Positions 16,369 through 24,077 are shown, numbered from the stretch's first letter. The stretch: 25,949 nt of DNA from Clostridia bacterium (GCA_027335545.1 DAHWHV010000057.1:1-25949); one strand, 5' to 3'. A program made the numbers and translations. The notes: a model not told the origin generated them from the sequence alone.

Positions 16369-16631
16369 TCCTGCGGGGGCCCGTACCCGGCCAGCGTGGC
16401 GTCATTCCGTTGAGGGGGGCCCTTCGGCCAGAGGACCCGGCGGATGAGGTGACGGTGGCCGCGGCCGGCCTGCGACGAGCTGGGATTGTGGCAGAAGGGC
16501 TGCGGGGACAGCGCCCTCCGAGAAGCCGCCGTGGCCACCCCCGCATCGCCCACGTACGCCGCGGCTTCGGCCCGCGACCGAAAACGGTTCCGACTCCAGC
16601 GCTTCGCCGAGAATGACGCCACCCTGCGCCC
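16369..16631 (-). repeat. Dispersed repeat, copy B (inverted relative to copy A)
   Basis: Aligns with 9268-9530 over its whole length, with only small indels in the middle. The first ~85 bases align without gaps. The copy fills the spacer between the divergent TIM-barrel isomerase and amidase genes. In the shared open frame both copies encode V-SFS-K, AAYVGDA, PFC, WPKGP and GPRPPPQE/GYGPPQE-like endings. Confidence 0.8.
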
Positions 16632-16680
16632 CAACGCCCTCCCGCAGGCCCGGGCCCACCCCGCCGCGAACCCTCGGCGC

Positions 16681-18183
16681 ATGCCGGACCTGCACGACGC
16701 GGGGCTCGCCGAACTCCAGACCGCCATGGCCGCCGGCCGCCTGAGCGCGGCCGAGCTCGCCGGCCTCTGCCTGCGACGGATCGCCGACCTGGACCGCTCG
16801 GGCCCCTGCCTGCGCGCGGTGATCGAACTCAACCCCGACGCCCCGGCCATCGCCGAGGCACGCGACGCGGAGCGCCGGCAACGCGGCCCGCGCGGCCCGC
16901 TCCACGGCATCCCCGTCCTGCTCAAGGACAACATCGACACGGCCGACCGCATGCTGACGACGGCCGGGTCCCTGGCGCTGGTGGGGCCGGCCCCGGCCCG
17001 CGACGCCGCGGTGGCCGCCAGGCTCCGGGCCGGCGGCGCGGTGATCCTGGGCAAGACCAACCTCAGCGAGTGGGCGAACTTCCGCTCCTCGGGCTCCACC
17101 AGCGGGTGGAGCGCCCGGGGAGGGCAGACCCGTAACCCCCACGTCCTGGACCGCAACCCCAGCGGCTCGAGTTCCGGCTCGGCCGCGGCGGTCGCCGCCG
17201 GCTTCGCGCCCGCCGCCGTCGGCACCGAGACGGACGGGTCCATCGTCAGTCCCGCCAACGCCTGCGGGGTCGTCGGCCTCAAGCCCACGGTCGGGCTGAC
17301 CAGCCGCGCCGGGGTGATCCCCATCGCGCACAGCCAGGACAGCGTCGGGCCCATGACCCGCACGGTGGCGGACGCGGCCGCGCTCCTGGCCGTCCTCGCC
17401 GGCCCGGACCCGCGCGACCCCGCCACGGCGCGCGCCCCCGCAGCCCCCGACTACGCCCGCTGCCTGGACCCGGGCGGCCTCCGCGGCGCGCGCATCGGCA
17501 TCCTGCGCACCTATGCCGAGCGGATCGCGGGGTGCGGAGCGGTGATGGAGGCGGCCCTCCGCACCCTCCGCGACGCGGGCGCCGTGCTGGTCGACCCGGT
17601 GCGGCTGCCGACGGCGGAGGAGATGCGCGAGGACGGCTCCGAGTTCGAGGTCCTGCTCTACGAGTTCCGCACGGACCTGAACGCCTACCTGGCGGGCCGC
17701 ACCGGCCTACCCGTGCGGAGCCTCGCCGACGTGATCGCCTTCAACGTCGCGCACTCCGCGGAGGAGCTGACCCACTTCGGCCAGGACAGCCTCGAACGGG
17801 CCGAGGCCAAGGGCCCGCTCACCGATGCCGCCTACCGCGCGGCGCTGCAGCGCAGTCAGAGTCTGGCGGGCCCGCGCGGCATCGACGCCGCGCTGCAGGC
17901 CCACGCCCTCGACGCCCTGCTCGCCCCCACGGGCGGGCCCGCGCCGATCACCGACCTGGTCAACGGCACCCCGGAGGCGGGTGGGAGCTCGGGGCCCGCC
18001 GCCCGCGCGGGGTACCCCCTGGTCAGCGTCCCCGCCGGCTGGGTCGGGGAGCTGCCGCTCAACATCACCTTCATGGGCCGCGCGTACAGCGAGCCCACCC
18101 TCATCCGCTTGGCCTACGCCTTCGAGCAGGCGGCGCAGGCCCGCCGCCCGCCCCGCTTCCTGGCGTCGGCCCCCGGGCTCTGA
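16681..18183 (+). CDS. Amidase signature family hydrolase
   Basis: A 500-residue amidase of the Ser-cisSer-Lys type. The catalytic Lys82 is in PVLLKDNIDT. The signature SGSSSGSAAAVAAG (161-174) supplies the cis-Ser (about Ser163), and GTETDGSIVSPA supplies the nucleophile Ser187. The variant GSSSGS replaces the commoner GGSSGGS. LHGIPVLLKDNI and GLKPTVGLTSR are further family motifs. The stretch ANFRSSGSTSGWSARGGQTRNP resembles peptide-amidase-like members rather than GatA. No gatB or gatC is nearby, which argues against tRNA amidotransferase. ATG at 16681 is chosen because the upstream open frame to 16486 lies within repeat copy B. No signal peptide is evident. Confidence 0.9.
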   Translation: MPDLHDAGLAELQTAMAAGRLSAAELAGLCLRRIADLDRSGPCLRAVIELNPDAPAIAEARDAERRQRGPRGPLHGIPVLLKDNIDTADRMLTTAGSLALVGPAPARDAAVAARLRAGGAVILGKTNLSEWANFRSSGSTSGWSARGGQTRNPHVLDRNPSGSSSGSAAAVAAGFAPAAVGTETDGSIVSPANACGVVGLKPTVGLTSRAGVIPIAHSQDSVGPMTRTVADAAALLAVLAGPDPRDPATARAPAAPDYARCLDPGGLRGARIGILRTYAERIAGCGAVMEAALRTLRDAGAVLVDPVRLPTAEEMREDGSEFEVLLYEFRTDLNAYLAGRTGLPVRSLADVIAFNVAHSAEELTHFGQDSLERAEAKGPLTDAAYRAALQRSQSLAGPRGIDAALQAHALDALLAPTGGPAPITDLVNGTPEAGGSSGPAARAGYPLVSVPAGWVGELPLNITFMGRAYSEPTLIRLAYAFEQAAQARRPPRFLASAPGL

Positions 18184-18188
18184 GGGGC

Positions 18189-18218
18189 GGGGGACCGTGC
18201 CCTCAACCCCGGTCCCCC
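18189..18218. terminator. Hairpin between amidase and DUF5519 genes
   Basis: GGGGGACCG (18189-18197) pairs perfectly with CGGTCCCCC (18210-18218) around a 12-base loop, five bases after the amidase stop and between convergent genes. Confidence 0.55.
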
Positions 18219-18310
18219 GGACCCGCGCCCGCCGTCTGGCGCCACCGTTTTGGGAAAGGCATCCGCAGATGCGCAGGGCGACGCGTGCCGGTTCCTGCGG
18301 GGCGACCGCC

Positions 18311-18670
18311 TCAATGCGCGGACGGGGGCGGCTCGATGGGCCCCGCCGGCGGGGCAGCCCCCGCGGCCAGCCGCTCGTACTGCAGCCGGAACAGGGCGAT
18401 CGCGGCCTCCACGTCCTCCGGCAGGCGCAGGTGGCGGATCACCCAACCGGTCTCAGGGAGGATGTGGTGCGGCTCGGCCCGCCCGGCGGTGATCAGTTCG
18501 TCCCGCAGGCGCACGGGGAAGGGCAGGTCGACGAGGGCGTCTCCGTGCACGTGGCCGATCTCCCGGCCCCGGAAGCGGTATTCCGTGCCGCCGAAACGGC
18601 GGGGATGCGCCTCGATCCCGGACCAGGACCCGACCGCGGCGGCGATGCGCAGTGCGGCGCCCTCCACCAC
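18311..18670 (-). CDS. DUF5519 ('luciferase domain') small protein
   Basis: About 119 residues. The core reads EAHPRRFGGTEYRFRGREIGHVHG, then LVDLPFPVRLRDELITAGRAEPHHILPETGW and LPEDVEAAIALFRLQYERL (spanning roughly the whole domain). It fits the DUF5519 pattern H-R-F-G-G...F...g-R-E-i-G-H-x-H...D-i-P-F...H...P-x-S-G-W; the His-rich motifs suggest a metal or ligand site, but no activity is established. GTG at 18670 (VEGAALRIAAAVGSW) is preferred because AAGGGGGG precedes it by about nine bases. GTG at 18679 and a longer form from 18799 with a low-complexity N-terminus are possible. It is convergent with the amidase and divergent from the sigma-factor gene. Confidence 0.72.
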   Translation of the reverse strand: MVEGAALRIAAAVGSWSGIEAHPRRFGGTEYRFRGREIGHVHGDALVDLPFPVRLRDELITAGRAEPHHILPETGWVIRHLRLPEDVEAAIALFRLQYERLAAGAAPPAGPIEPPPSAH

Positions 18671-18921
18671 CCCGTCCACCCCCCTTTGGGGCCGTCCCGA
18701 CCTCGCTCCCCCCGCCGGACCGCGCGGACTTCCAGCAGCGGATCGCGTGGCGCGCCGCCCACCTGACGGGCCCACGCGCCGCGGCGGATGCGTGGTCAAA
18801 CTCCCCTTTTCAAACCGGCGGCCCCCTGCGTCTCAGGGGTGAGGGCGCCTGGGACGGGAGGCGCCGGACCCGCACCGAAAGGGGCGCTGCGGAGATGAGC
18901 CGGCCGGAGGAGGCCATGCCC

Positions 18922-20637
18922 ATGGAGTCCGACGTCGACTTGGTCCGGAGGAGCCTGGCCGGGGAGACCATTGCCTTTGGGGACCTCTACACCCGTCACA
19001 TCGCCGCGGTGGCGGCGCACCTCCGACGCGCCCTGCCCGGTGCGCACCTCGACTTCGCCGATACGGTGCAGGACGCCTTCGTGCGCGCGTGGTGCCGCCT
19101 GCCCCAATTGCGCGACCCTGCCCGCTTCGGCGCGTGGGTCCGCGCCATCGCCGTGGCAGCCGCCCACGACCGGCTGCGCGCCACCGCGCGGGAGGTGCCG
19201 GTGGGCGGGCCGCCGGACGTCGCCGCCGCCCCGGACGGCGCCGACGACACCATGGCCGTTCGCCAAGCGCTGCGTGCCCTCCCCCCCTCCCAGCGGGCGG
19301 CGGTCGCCCTCTGCTACCTGCAGGATATGAGCCCCGGGGACGCCGCCCGGCTCCTCGGCGCCCCCGTCACCACCATACGCGGCCGGCTGCAGACGGGCAG
19401 GACCGCCCTGCGGGCGAGGCTGTCCCGCGGCGCGGCCTGGGGCGGTCCCGCTGCGCCCCCCGGCGGGCGGCGCAGCCTGCAGCAGGTGCTGGCGGCGGTT
19501 CGCCGCCGCAACCTCGACGAGGTGCATGACCCGGACGGGCGGCCCGTCGTCCTGTTCTGCGGCGTGCCGCTGGACGTTGACGTCGTGCCGTCGGCGGACG
19601 GCCGGCTCCACCTCCGCGGCAGCGTCTGGGCGGTGGGGGAGGAGGGCCTCTCCTCCGTGACCCTCCACGCCGACGGTGTGGACGACGCCCTGGAGGTTGG
19701 ACCGCGGCTCGGGACACTGTTCACCGGCACCCGCGGAACCCCCGACGGGGGCCTGCAGGCGGAGGTCCAGACCACCGGGGAGTGGTGGGCGTCAGTGCGC
19801 CAGGGTCTGCAGGTCGCCGCGGCCGACGGGAGCGGTGTGGCTGCTCATGTTCGCGCGGCGCTACAGGCGCCCGCCCTGCGGCTTTCCCTGGTCAGCTCCC
19901 GGGTCCATGGCGCCTGGGTGGGGGTGGAGGATCGCGCGCAGTGGGCCGAGCTGTCCGCCGTCCTCTGGAGCAATCACACCTCCGACCGCGGCTGGCACGG
20001 GCCGGAGGCCCGGGGGGCACTCACCTTGGAGGTGCCCGCCGGCTGCACGGTCGCGGTCGCGAGTTTGGGGCTGACGGGCAGCGTCGCGCTGCGGGACGCC
20101 CAGGCCCATGTGGTCTGCGTCGGCAGCGCCGCGGTATCCGCCGAGCGCCACGCCGGCGACCTGACCCTCTGGGAGGCGCACCTGGAGCGCGTCGCCGGCC
20201 TCCGCGGCGCCCTGCGCCAGCGACTGACGAGCTGCCGGACGGGAAAGTGGGAAGAGGGGGGCTGCTGGCGCGGCCCGGCGGCTCAGGTCACGGTGTCCGA
20301 GCTCGACGGCTCCGCCGAGCTCGACCTCGGCCGCGTGGCCCTGACGCTGGAAGCCCCCCGCGGCGCGCTCTCGGTCAATCACCGCCACGGGGACACGACG
20401 GTGCACATCGGCGCGGAGGCTGCCGTATGCGGCGAGGTGCGCAGCCTGTCCGGCCGGGTGGAGTTGCGGGTTCCGCCCGATGTCCGCATCCCCGGGGTCA
20501 GCGCCACCACGGGCTTACGGCGAGGTGCGCTGGAGCGGGTCCCTGGACGACGACTGGGGGCTCCGGAGTGGCAACAGCCCGCGCACCATCTGGCTCCAGT
20601 CGGCCGAGGCCAGGGACCCGGGGCTCCGCCTGCATAG
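18922..20637 (+). CDS. ECF-type RNA polymerase sigma factor with a large beta-rich C-terminal extension
   Basis: The first ~165 residues form an ECF sigma factor: MESDVDLVRRSLAGETIAFGDLYTRH opens region 2, DTVQDAFVRAWCRLPQL is region 2.3-2.4, and LPPSQRAAVALCYLQDMSPGDAARLLGAPVTTIRGRL is region 4 with its helix-turn-helix. The remaining ~400 residues have no membrane segment and look beta-rich, with repeated strands such as LDVDVVPSADGRLHLRGSVWAV and, near the end, VELRVPPDVRIPGVSATT, which resembles DUF4097-type adhesin-like domains. ATG at 18922 has GGAGGAGG eight bases upstream; 18916 and 18895 are alternatives. The frame ends early at 20637: a better C-terminus lies in another frame (see 20514-20790). 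No anti-sigma gene is adjacent. Most ECF factors are about 170-200 residues, so this is very long. Confidence 0.8.
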   Translation: MESDVDLVRRSLAGETIAFGDLYTRHIAAVAAHLRRALPGAHLDFADTVQDAFVRAWCRLPQLRDPARFGAWVRAIAVAAAHDRLRATAREVPVGGPPDVAAAPDGADDTMAVRQALRALPPSQRAAVALCYLQDMSPGDAARLLGAPVTTIRGRLQTGRTALRARLSRGAAWGGPAAPPGGRRSLQQVLAAVRRRNLDEVHDPDGRPVVLFCGVPLDVDVVPSADGRLHLRGSVWAVGEEGLSSVTLHADGVDDALEVGPRLGTLFTGTRGTPDGGLQAEVQTTGEWWASVRQGLQVAAADGSGVAAHVRAALQAPALRLSLVSSRVHGAWVGVEDRAQWAELSAVLWSNHTSDRGWHGPEARGALTLEVPAGCTVAVASLGLTGSVALRDAQAHVVCVGSAAVSAERHAGDLTLWEAHLERVAGLRGALRQRLTSCRTGKWEEGGCWRGPAAQVTVSELDGSAELDLGRVALTLEAPRGALSVNHRHGDTTVHIGAEAAVCGEVRSLSGRVELRVPPDVRIPGVSATTGLRRGALERVPGRRLGAPEWQQPAHHLAPVGRGQGPGAPPA

Positions 20638-20790
20638 CGATGCCGGTGCGGTGGTCCTGGAGCGGGCCTCCGGGAAAGGGGCGGTCGGCCGGGAAGGGCC
20701 CGGCGCCCCCCGATCCTGAGGCTGGCAGCTACACCCTCCGGCTCACCGGCAGCATCCATGTCCACCGCCAGGGTTACGGTGGAGCGCCGG
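20514..20790 (+). other. Frame-displaced C-terminus of the sigma-factor fusion
   Basis: Dropping one G from GGG at 20511-20513 turns the end into SATTAYGEVRWSGSLDDDW and continues with RTIWLQSAEARDPGLRLHS and DAGAVVLERASGKG, the expected pattern of the beta-rich domain. That frame stops at 20719. Dropping one C from the six-C run at 20706-20711 joins it to DPEAGSYTLRLTGSIHVHRQG. Two single-base homopolymer errors, or true mutations, would explain the premature end. Confidence 0.55.
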
Positions 20791-20894
20791 CCCGCAGCGT
20801 GGGTGGGTGGGGTGGTCGGCGCCTTCGGGGCGGGGGGGGGCGAGCGGACGGGGGGGCAACACGCCTCACGGCCCAAACCGCTGGCCCCGATCCC

Positions 20895-21248
20895 CTATCC
20901 CTCCAGCAGCCCCGTGACGTTGCCGTCGGGGTCCGCAAACAGCGCGATCCGGGGGCCGCCGGGGATCTGGTGCGGCGGGAGGGTGATCCTGCCCCCTGCC
21001 GAGACCGCGCGATCGAGCGTGGCCTGGAGACTGGGGACCCGCACGTATATGGAGACGCGCGTCTGGCCGTCCGGCGCCTGGCCGATGCCGCCTGCGATCC
21101 CGCTGGAGGCGCCGTCGACCATGCCGTAGAAGCCCATCTCGGGGCCGGTCGGGGGCGCGATCTGCCAGTCGAAGAGGTCGGCGTAGAACTTCTGGAGCTT
21201 GAGCGCGTCCTTGCCGATGATCTCGAAGTGGACGATCGGCTGGCCCAT
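20895..21248 (-). CDS. VOC (glyoxalase/bleomycin-resistance) superfamily protein
   Basis: A 117-residue single VOC module pair. The start MGQPIVHFEIIGKDALKLQKFY with His7 matches the first beta-alpha motif, and FYADLFDWQI is the usual 'FY..lFGW' segment. The second half has VRVPSLQATLDRAVSAGGRI and ends with GPRIALFADPDGNVTGLLEG, the family's 'DPdGN..gl.e' signature. Bacterial proteins of this short type are often annotated as glyoxalase-like, but the reaction is unknown. ATG at 21248 is preceded by AAGGAGG eleven bases away. A TATGAT box lies about 42 bases further upstream. Confidence 0.87.
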   Translation of the reverse strand: MGQPIVHFEIIGKDALKLQKFYADLFDWQIAPPTGPEMGFYGMVDGASSGIAGGIGQAPDGQTRVSIYVRVPSLQATLDRAVSAGGRITLPPHQIPGGPRIALFADPDGNVTGLLEG

Positions 21249-21289
21249 GTGTCGGTGTGCCTCCTTCGGTCGTCCGGCTCGTCCCTGCC

Positions 21290-21295
21290 ATCATA
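21290..21295 (-). promoter_or_regulatory. Predicted -10 box (TATGAT) of the VOC gene with flanking inverted repeat
   Basis: Read on the minus strand, TATGAT at 21295-21290 is a near-consensus -10 in a very GC-rich setting. GGCTCGT (21276-21282) and ACGAGCC (21302-21308) form a 7-bp inverted repeat straddling it, a possible operator. No good -35 box was found. Confidence 0.45.
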
Positions 21296-21308
21296 GGCGA
21301 AACGAGCC

Positions 21309-21606
21309 CGTCAGCGATCACCCGCCTGAGCGCTCAGCGACCGAGTTCGGCATCCCCGGCGTTCGGGCCAGGGTTGAACGCCGCGAGGCGCGCCTGCCCC
21401 CGCCGGCGCGGTCCGGGCCGGCCCCCGGGCGCCCCTGCCCAGGTTCACCTGGGGGCTGGCGCCGATTCTCCCGGCGGCCGAAGCGGGACCTGGACCGGCC
21501 GTCCGGTTGCGCGATCCGCGACGACCCACGGCGATCCGGCCCTCGCCGCCCACCACCGTGCCCTCGCCCGGCCGTCCCCTGGGGGCGGGGGTGTGCGCAC
21601 CTTCCC
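21309..21606. other. Spacer of about 300 bp
   Basis: No gene is supported. CTGAGCGCTCAG at 21326-21337 is a perfect 12-bp palindrome just upstream of the VOC promoter region and could be a second regulator site. The rest is GC-rich spacer between the kinase-like gene end and the VOC gene. Confidence 0.4.
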
Positions 21607-22506
21607 CTATGACAGCCAAGCCGGTCGCCGGAGACCGATCACCGCCCAGGCGTCCGCCTCCGGATGGGCCAGCGCGAACCGGGCTAGGCCGACCGCCGGG
21701 TCGCCCTCCACCCGAGCGACGGTCGCCCCCTGTGCGGCCAGGAGTCCGGCGAGCGGTGCCCAGAGGCGGTCGTCGCGGACGGCGCCGCCGCCGAGCGCCA
21801 CCTCCGGCGGCCGCGCCGCCCCCGAGTGCCCCCAGAGCACGTCGCGGGTGGCCAGGACGGCGGCGGCCGCCCGGGTCAGGAACGCCCGAGTCCCCGGATC
21901 GTCCAGCAGTCCCGGGAGGAGCCGGCCCAGGGCGTTCCAGGCGTGCGGGGCCGTTTCCACCGGCGCCGCGCCGAGCATCTCCCGCACCGCGGCCCGCAGG
22001 TCCCCCATCGCGGGGTCCGCACCCTGCCGGGCCCGCTCCGCGATCAACCCCGAATAGGCCCGCCCCGAGAGCAGCCACTCGGGCAACCGCTCCGCCACGT
22101 CGTCCCCGGGCCAGCGCACGGCCTGGTGGTCGTCGACGTAGACCACCTGGGAGTACGTGCCGCAACCGGCGACCACCACGTTCCCCCGCATCGCCGTCAA
22201 CCCGTATACACCCAGGACGTCGTTGAGCCCCTTGGTCCCCGCCACGCGCCAGCCAGCCGCGGCGAACGCCTGCGCCACGCCCGACTGCTCGTAACAGTAC
22301 CCCGCCAGGTGGACCGGCACGTCCCGCCAGGCCTCCACGCGGGCGAGCAGGGTGCGCAGGCGGGCCAGGGCGACCTCGCGGTCGTGCCCGTCACCACCGG
22401 GTTCCCGCGTCTTCTCGCTCGCCAGCACGTCCCCGCCCGGGCCCAGGATGGCGAGCCCCATCTGCGAGAAGCCCTGATCGATCCCCACCCAGCGCCGCGC
22501 CGCCAC
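21607..22506 (-). CDS. BadF/BadG/BcrA-type ATPase, N-acetylglucosamine-kinase-like
   Basis: About 299 residues of the ASKHA (actin/hexokinase) fold. Phosphate-1 motif: WVGIDQGFSQMGLAILG. The phosphate-2 region VVVAGCGTYSQVV is close to the family's GTGS loop but reads GCGTYS. GLNDVLGVYG matches the usual N-D...A..G segment with Val-Tyr variation, and PEVALGGGAVRDD is the adenosine motif. Such proteins phosphorylate amino sugars or activate radical dehydratases. No iron-sulfur cysteine pair typical of dehydratase activators is evident, so a sugar kinase role is more likely. GTG at 22506 has GGGGAAGGGGGG seven bases upstream. No amino-sugar genes are adjacent. Confidence 0.8.
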   Translation of the reverse strand: MAARRWVGIDQGFSQMGLAILGPGGDVLASEKTREPGGDGHDREVALARLRTLLARVEAWRDVPVHLAGYCYEQSGVAQAFAAAGWRVAGTKGLNDVLGVYGLTAMRGNVVVAGCGTYSQVVYVDDHQAVRWPGDDVAERLPEWLLSGRAYSGLIAERARQGADPAMGDLRAAVREMLGAAPVETAPHAWNALGRLLPGLLDDPGTRAFLTRAAAAVLATRDVLWGHSGAARPPEVALGGGAVRDDRLWAPLAGLLAAQGATVARVEGDPAVGLARFALAHPEADAWAVIGLRRPAWLS

Positions 22507-22756
22507 GCAGGGACCCCCCTTCCCCGGGCCATCGGAGCCGACCGGGCGAGGCCCCGATGCACCCGCTCCCCCCCGGGCACCAGGCCGGGGGAGGGACCGC
22601 ACGCCGCGCCTGCGGGCTTCTTCTCGGCTGCCCGCGTCCCCTCACCGCGTACGCCGCGGCAGGCGCTCCGGCGCGGACGAGGGCGTGTGCCACCGCCAGG
22701 CGCTGCCACTGCGCGCGGAGAGGTCGTCGTGACCGAAGTGGCGGCCGAGCCAGGCG

Positions 22757-22788
22757 TCCGAGCCGGCGGTGGCCACCGCCGGCTCGGA
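22757..22788. repeat. 32-bp perfect palindrome
   Basis: The 16-base arm TCCGAGCCGGCGGTGG (22757-22772) is followed directly by its exact reverse complement (22773-22788) with no spacer. It lies between the broken regulator gene and the kinase-like gene, about 250 bp upstream of the latter's start. It could be a protein-binding site, a transcript-end hairpin, or a cruciform. Confidence 0.85.
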
Positions 22789-22889
22789 GTTGTGGGGGTG
22801 GGAACGGCCGGTGCGGGAGATGGCGCGCCTGGCGGGGGCGCGTGGCGCCGGGAGCGGGCGCGCGGCTCGCCACGGGATGGACGGGGGGC

Positions 22890-23412
22890 CGAACCCACAT
22901 GGGTGGGCCCGCTGCTAAGCTGTGCGTGCGCCCCGGGCCGGAGCGGCCAGCGGCGCAGTTCCTGGCCGCAGCCGCCGCAGAAGCGCCAGGCCGGGGTGGA
23001 TGCCTGCCCCAGAACGGGCAGTAGCGGCGACCGGTGCGGGCGGCGGGGCGCGGGGTCCGGGCCGGGGTCGCGCCGCCGAGATGGATGTGCAGTCCCTGGC
23101 GGCCGGCGGTGGCCGTGGCGATCTGCCCGGCCTCGGCTAGGGCGCGCAGGTGGGCGCGCACGGACTCGGGCTGGGTCTGCAATTCGCTCTGGCCAGGCGC
23201 GCGACGGTGACGCGGACGGAGCCCTGCTCGGCGCGCTGCCGGACCCAGGCGAGGACGCGGGCGTGCAGCGGGGCTTCGTCGACGCCGACGGCCGGCGTGG
23301 CCTCCGGCGAGGGCGAGTCCGCCGCGTCTTCCGGCGCCGAATCCGAGACGGGAGCAGAGAAGGCGAGGCCCCCTTGGTGTGTGGGTTCGCGGCGGCTCAC
23401 GCTCCCTTCCAC
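22890..23412 (-). pseudogene. Broken helix-turn-helix / zinc-ribbon protein gene
   Basis: Read across three frames this gives one coherent protein. The first frame (from GTG at 23412) has an acidic, flexible N-terminus and then LHARVLAWVRQRAEQGSVRVTVARLARA. Inserting one base near 23185 joins it to ELQTQPESVRAHLRALAEAG, completing a winged-helix-like DNA-binding domain. A second inserted base near 23009 joins RRYCP to CGQASTPAWRFCGGCGQELRR, a four-cysteine zinc ribbon (CPFC...CGGC). The C-terminal end is unclear; protein-like sequence may continue in another frame to about 22650. The start is provisional because the frame is open upstream. It could be a decayed regulator or an intact gene with two assembly errors. 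Confidence 0.6.
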
Positions 23413-23552
23413 CGAGATAGACGGGAGCGGCGGCCGCTTGGCGCAAGACCACGGGCCGCGCGAGTTCCCCGGCCATCACGCCGGCTACGCCATACACCCA
23501 GCCGAATTCGCCCGGGCACTGGACCAGGCGCTCCGGGCCGGGGTCACGCGGC

Positions 23553-23616
23553 AGGCCGGCCGATTCGGGGTGTGAGTAGCAGGCCCAGTTCTCCCGAAGC
23601 TGCCCCAAGCCGCAAA
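23553..23616 (-). repeat. Inverted repeat, left copy
   Basis: The core at 23575-23597 is the reverse complement of 23829-23851 with one mismatch in 23 bases. Weaker similarity extends on both sides to about 65 bp. On the minus strand it can encode CG-...-RENWACY. Confidence 0.75.
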
Positions 23617-23694
23617 CTGGCGGTCTCTTGCGAGTCTCACGCCGTCCCAGGGGCAGGTCGCTCAGCCGAGGTCGTTGCCGGATCGCTTGGTGGA

Positions 23695-24018
23695 GTGGGC
23701 ACTCTGGCCCGTCTTCGTCCCGTCACCACCAATCTGGCCGTCCAATCGGGTGCCGTACCGGACCCGAAGTGCCGCCTCCCATCATTCTCGGCACTTTGCG
23801 GGCTTCTACCTTGCGGCTGGGAACACGCTCGGGAGAACTGGGCCTTCTACTGGCTCGAACCCCGTTCGGCCCGCTTCACGTTGTGGTTCGGCGTCGGTTG
23901 TCTGGCGTCATCCGCTTACGGCTGGCTCTCGGGAACCTGGCCGTTCGGCGTGGTCGAACTCGTCTGGGCGGCCGTGGCCATTCGTCGGTGGTGGCGTCGC
24001 CGTCGCCCGAGCAGTTGA
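23695..24018 (+). CDS. Small predicted membrane protein, unknown function
   Basis: The convincing part is the last ~60 residues: HARENWAFYWLEPRSARFTLW, then FGVGCLASSAYGWLSGTWPFG and VVELVWAAVAIRRWWRRR. Two short hydrophobic segments and a C-terminal Arg/Trp-rich tail suggest a small inner-membrane protein with a cytoplasmic basic end. A segment of the form WPFGVVELVWA followed by RRW has the look of a conserved small-protein ending, but I cannot name the family. The start is uncertain: GTG at 23695 is in frame, and a later start near 23820 is possible. The right arm of the inverted repeat lies inside the gene. Base use is less GC-rich than in genes before 22 kb. Confidence 0.5.
   Translation: MGTLARLRPVTTNLAVQSGAVPDPKCRLPSFSALCGLLPCGWEHARENWAFYWLEPRSARFTLWFGVGCLASSAYGWLSGTWPFGVVELVWAAVAIRRWWRRRRPSS
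23811..23873 (+). repeat. Inverted repeat, right copy
   Basis: Partner of 23553-23616. The core is 23829-23851. Here it falls inside the small membrane protein gene and encodes CGWEHARENWAFYW. Confidence 0.75.
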
Positions 24019-24077
24019 GTGGCCCGGGCCTGCCCCTGTCTGACACGCGCTGGGTGGCACGACCAACCGCGACCGCC

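Noticed and set aside
15039..17426. A 795-residue open frame on the minus strand
   Set aside because: It overlaps the dehydrogenase, isomerase and amidase genes out of frame. Only its passage through repeat copy B is of interest, and that is treated as a repeat.
23413..23575. Extra gene between the broken regulator and the inverted repeat
   Set aside because: Plausible peptides appear on both strands (for example AEFARALDQALRAG on plus), but none has a start, a ribosome-binding site or a recognisable motif.
22391..23608. A 405-residue minus-strand protein in one frame
   Set aside because: Only a middle part of this frame is protein-like, and it joins better to other frames on both sides. 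The 3' part overlaps the kinase-like gene start out of frame.
23811..23885. Possible tRNA or tRNA fragment (GGCTCGAACC resembles a T-arm)
   Set aside because: A 4-bp anticodon-like stem with a GGG loop can be drawn, but the acceptor stem has mismatches, the T-stem is imperfect, and there is no D-arm. The segment also fits the small membrane protein.
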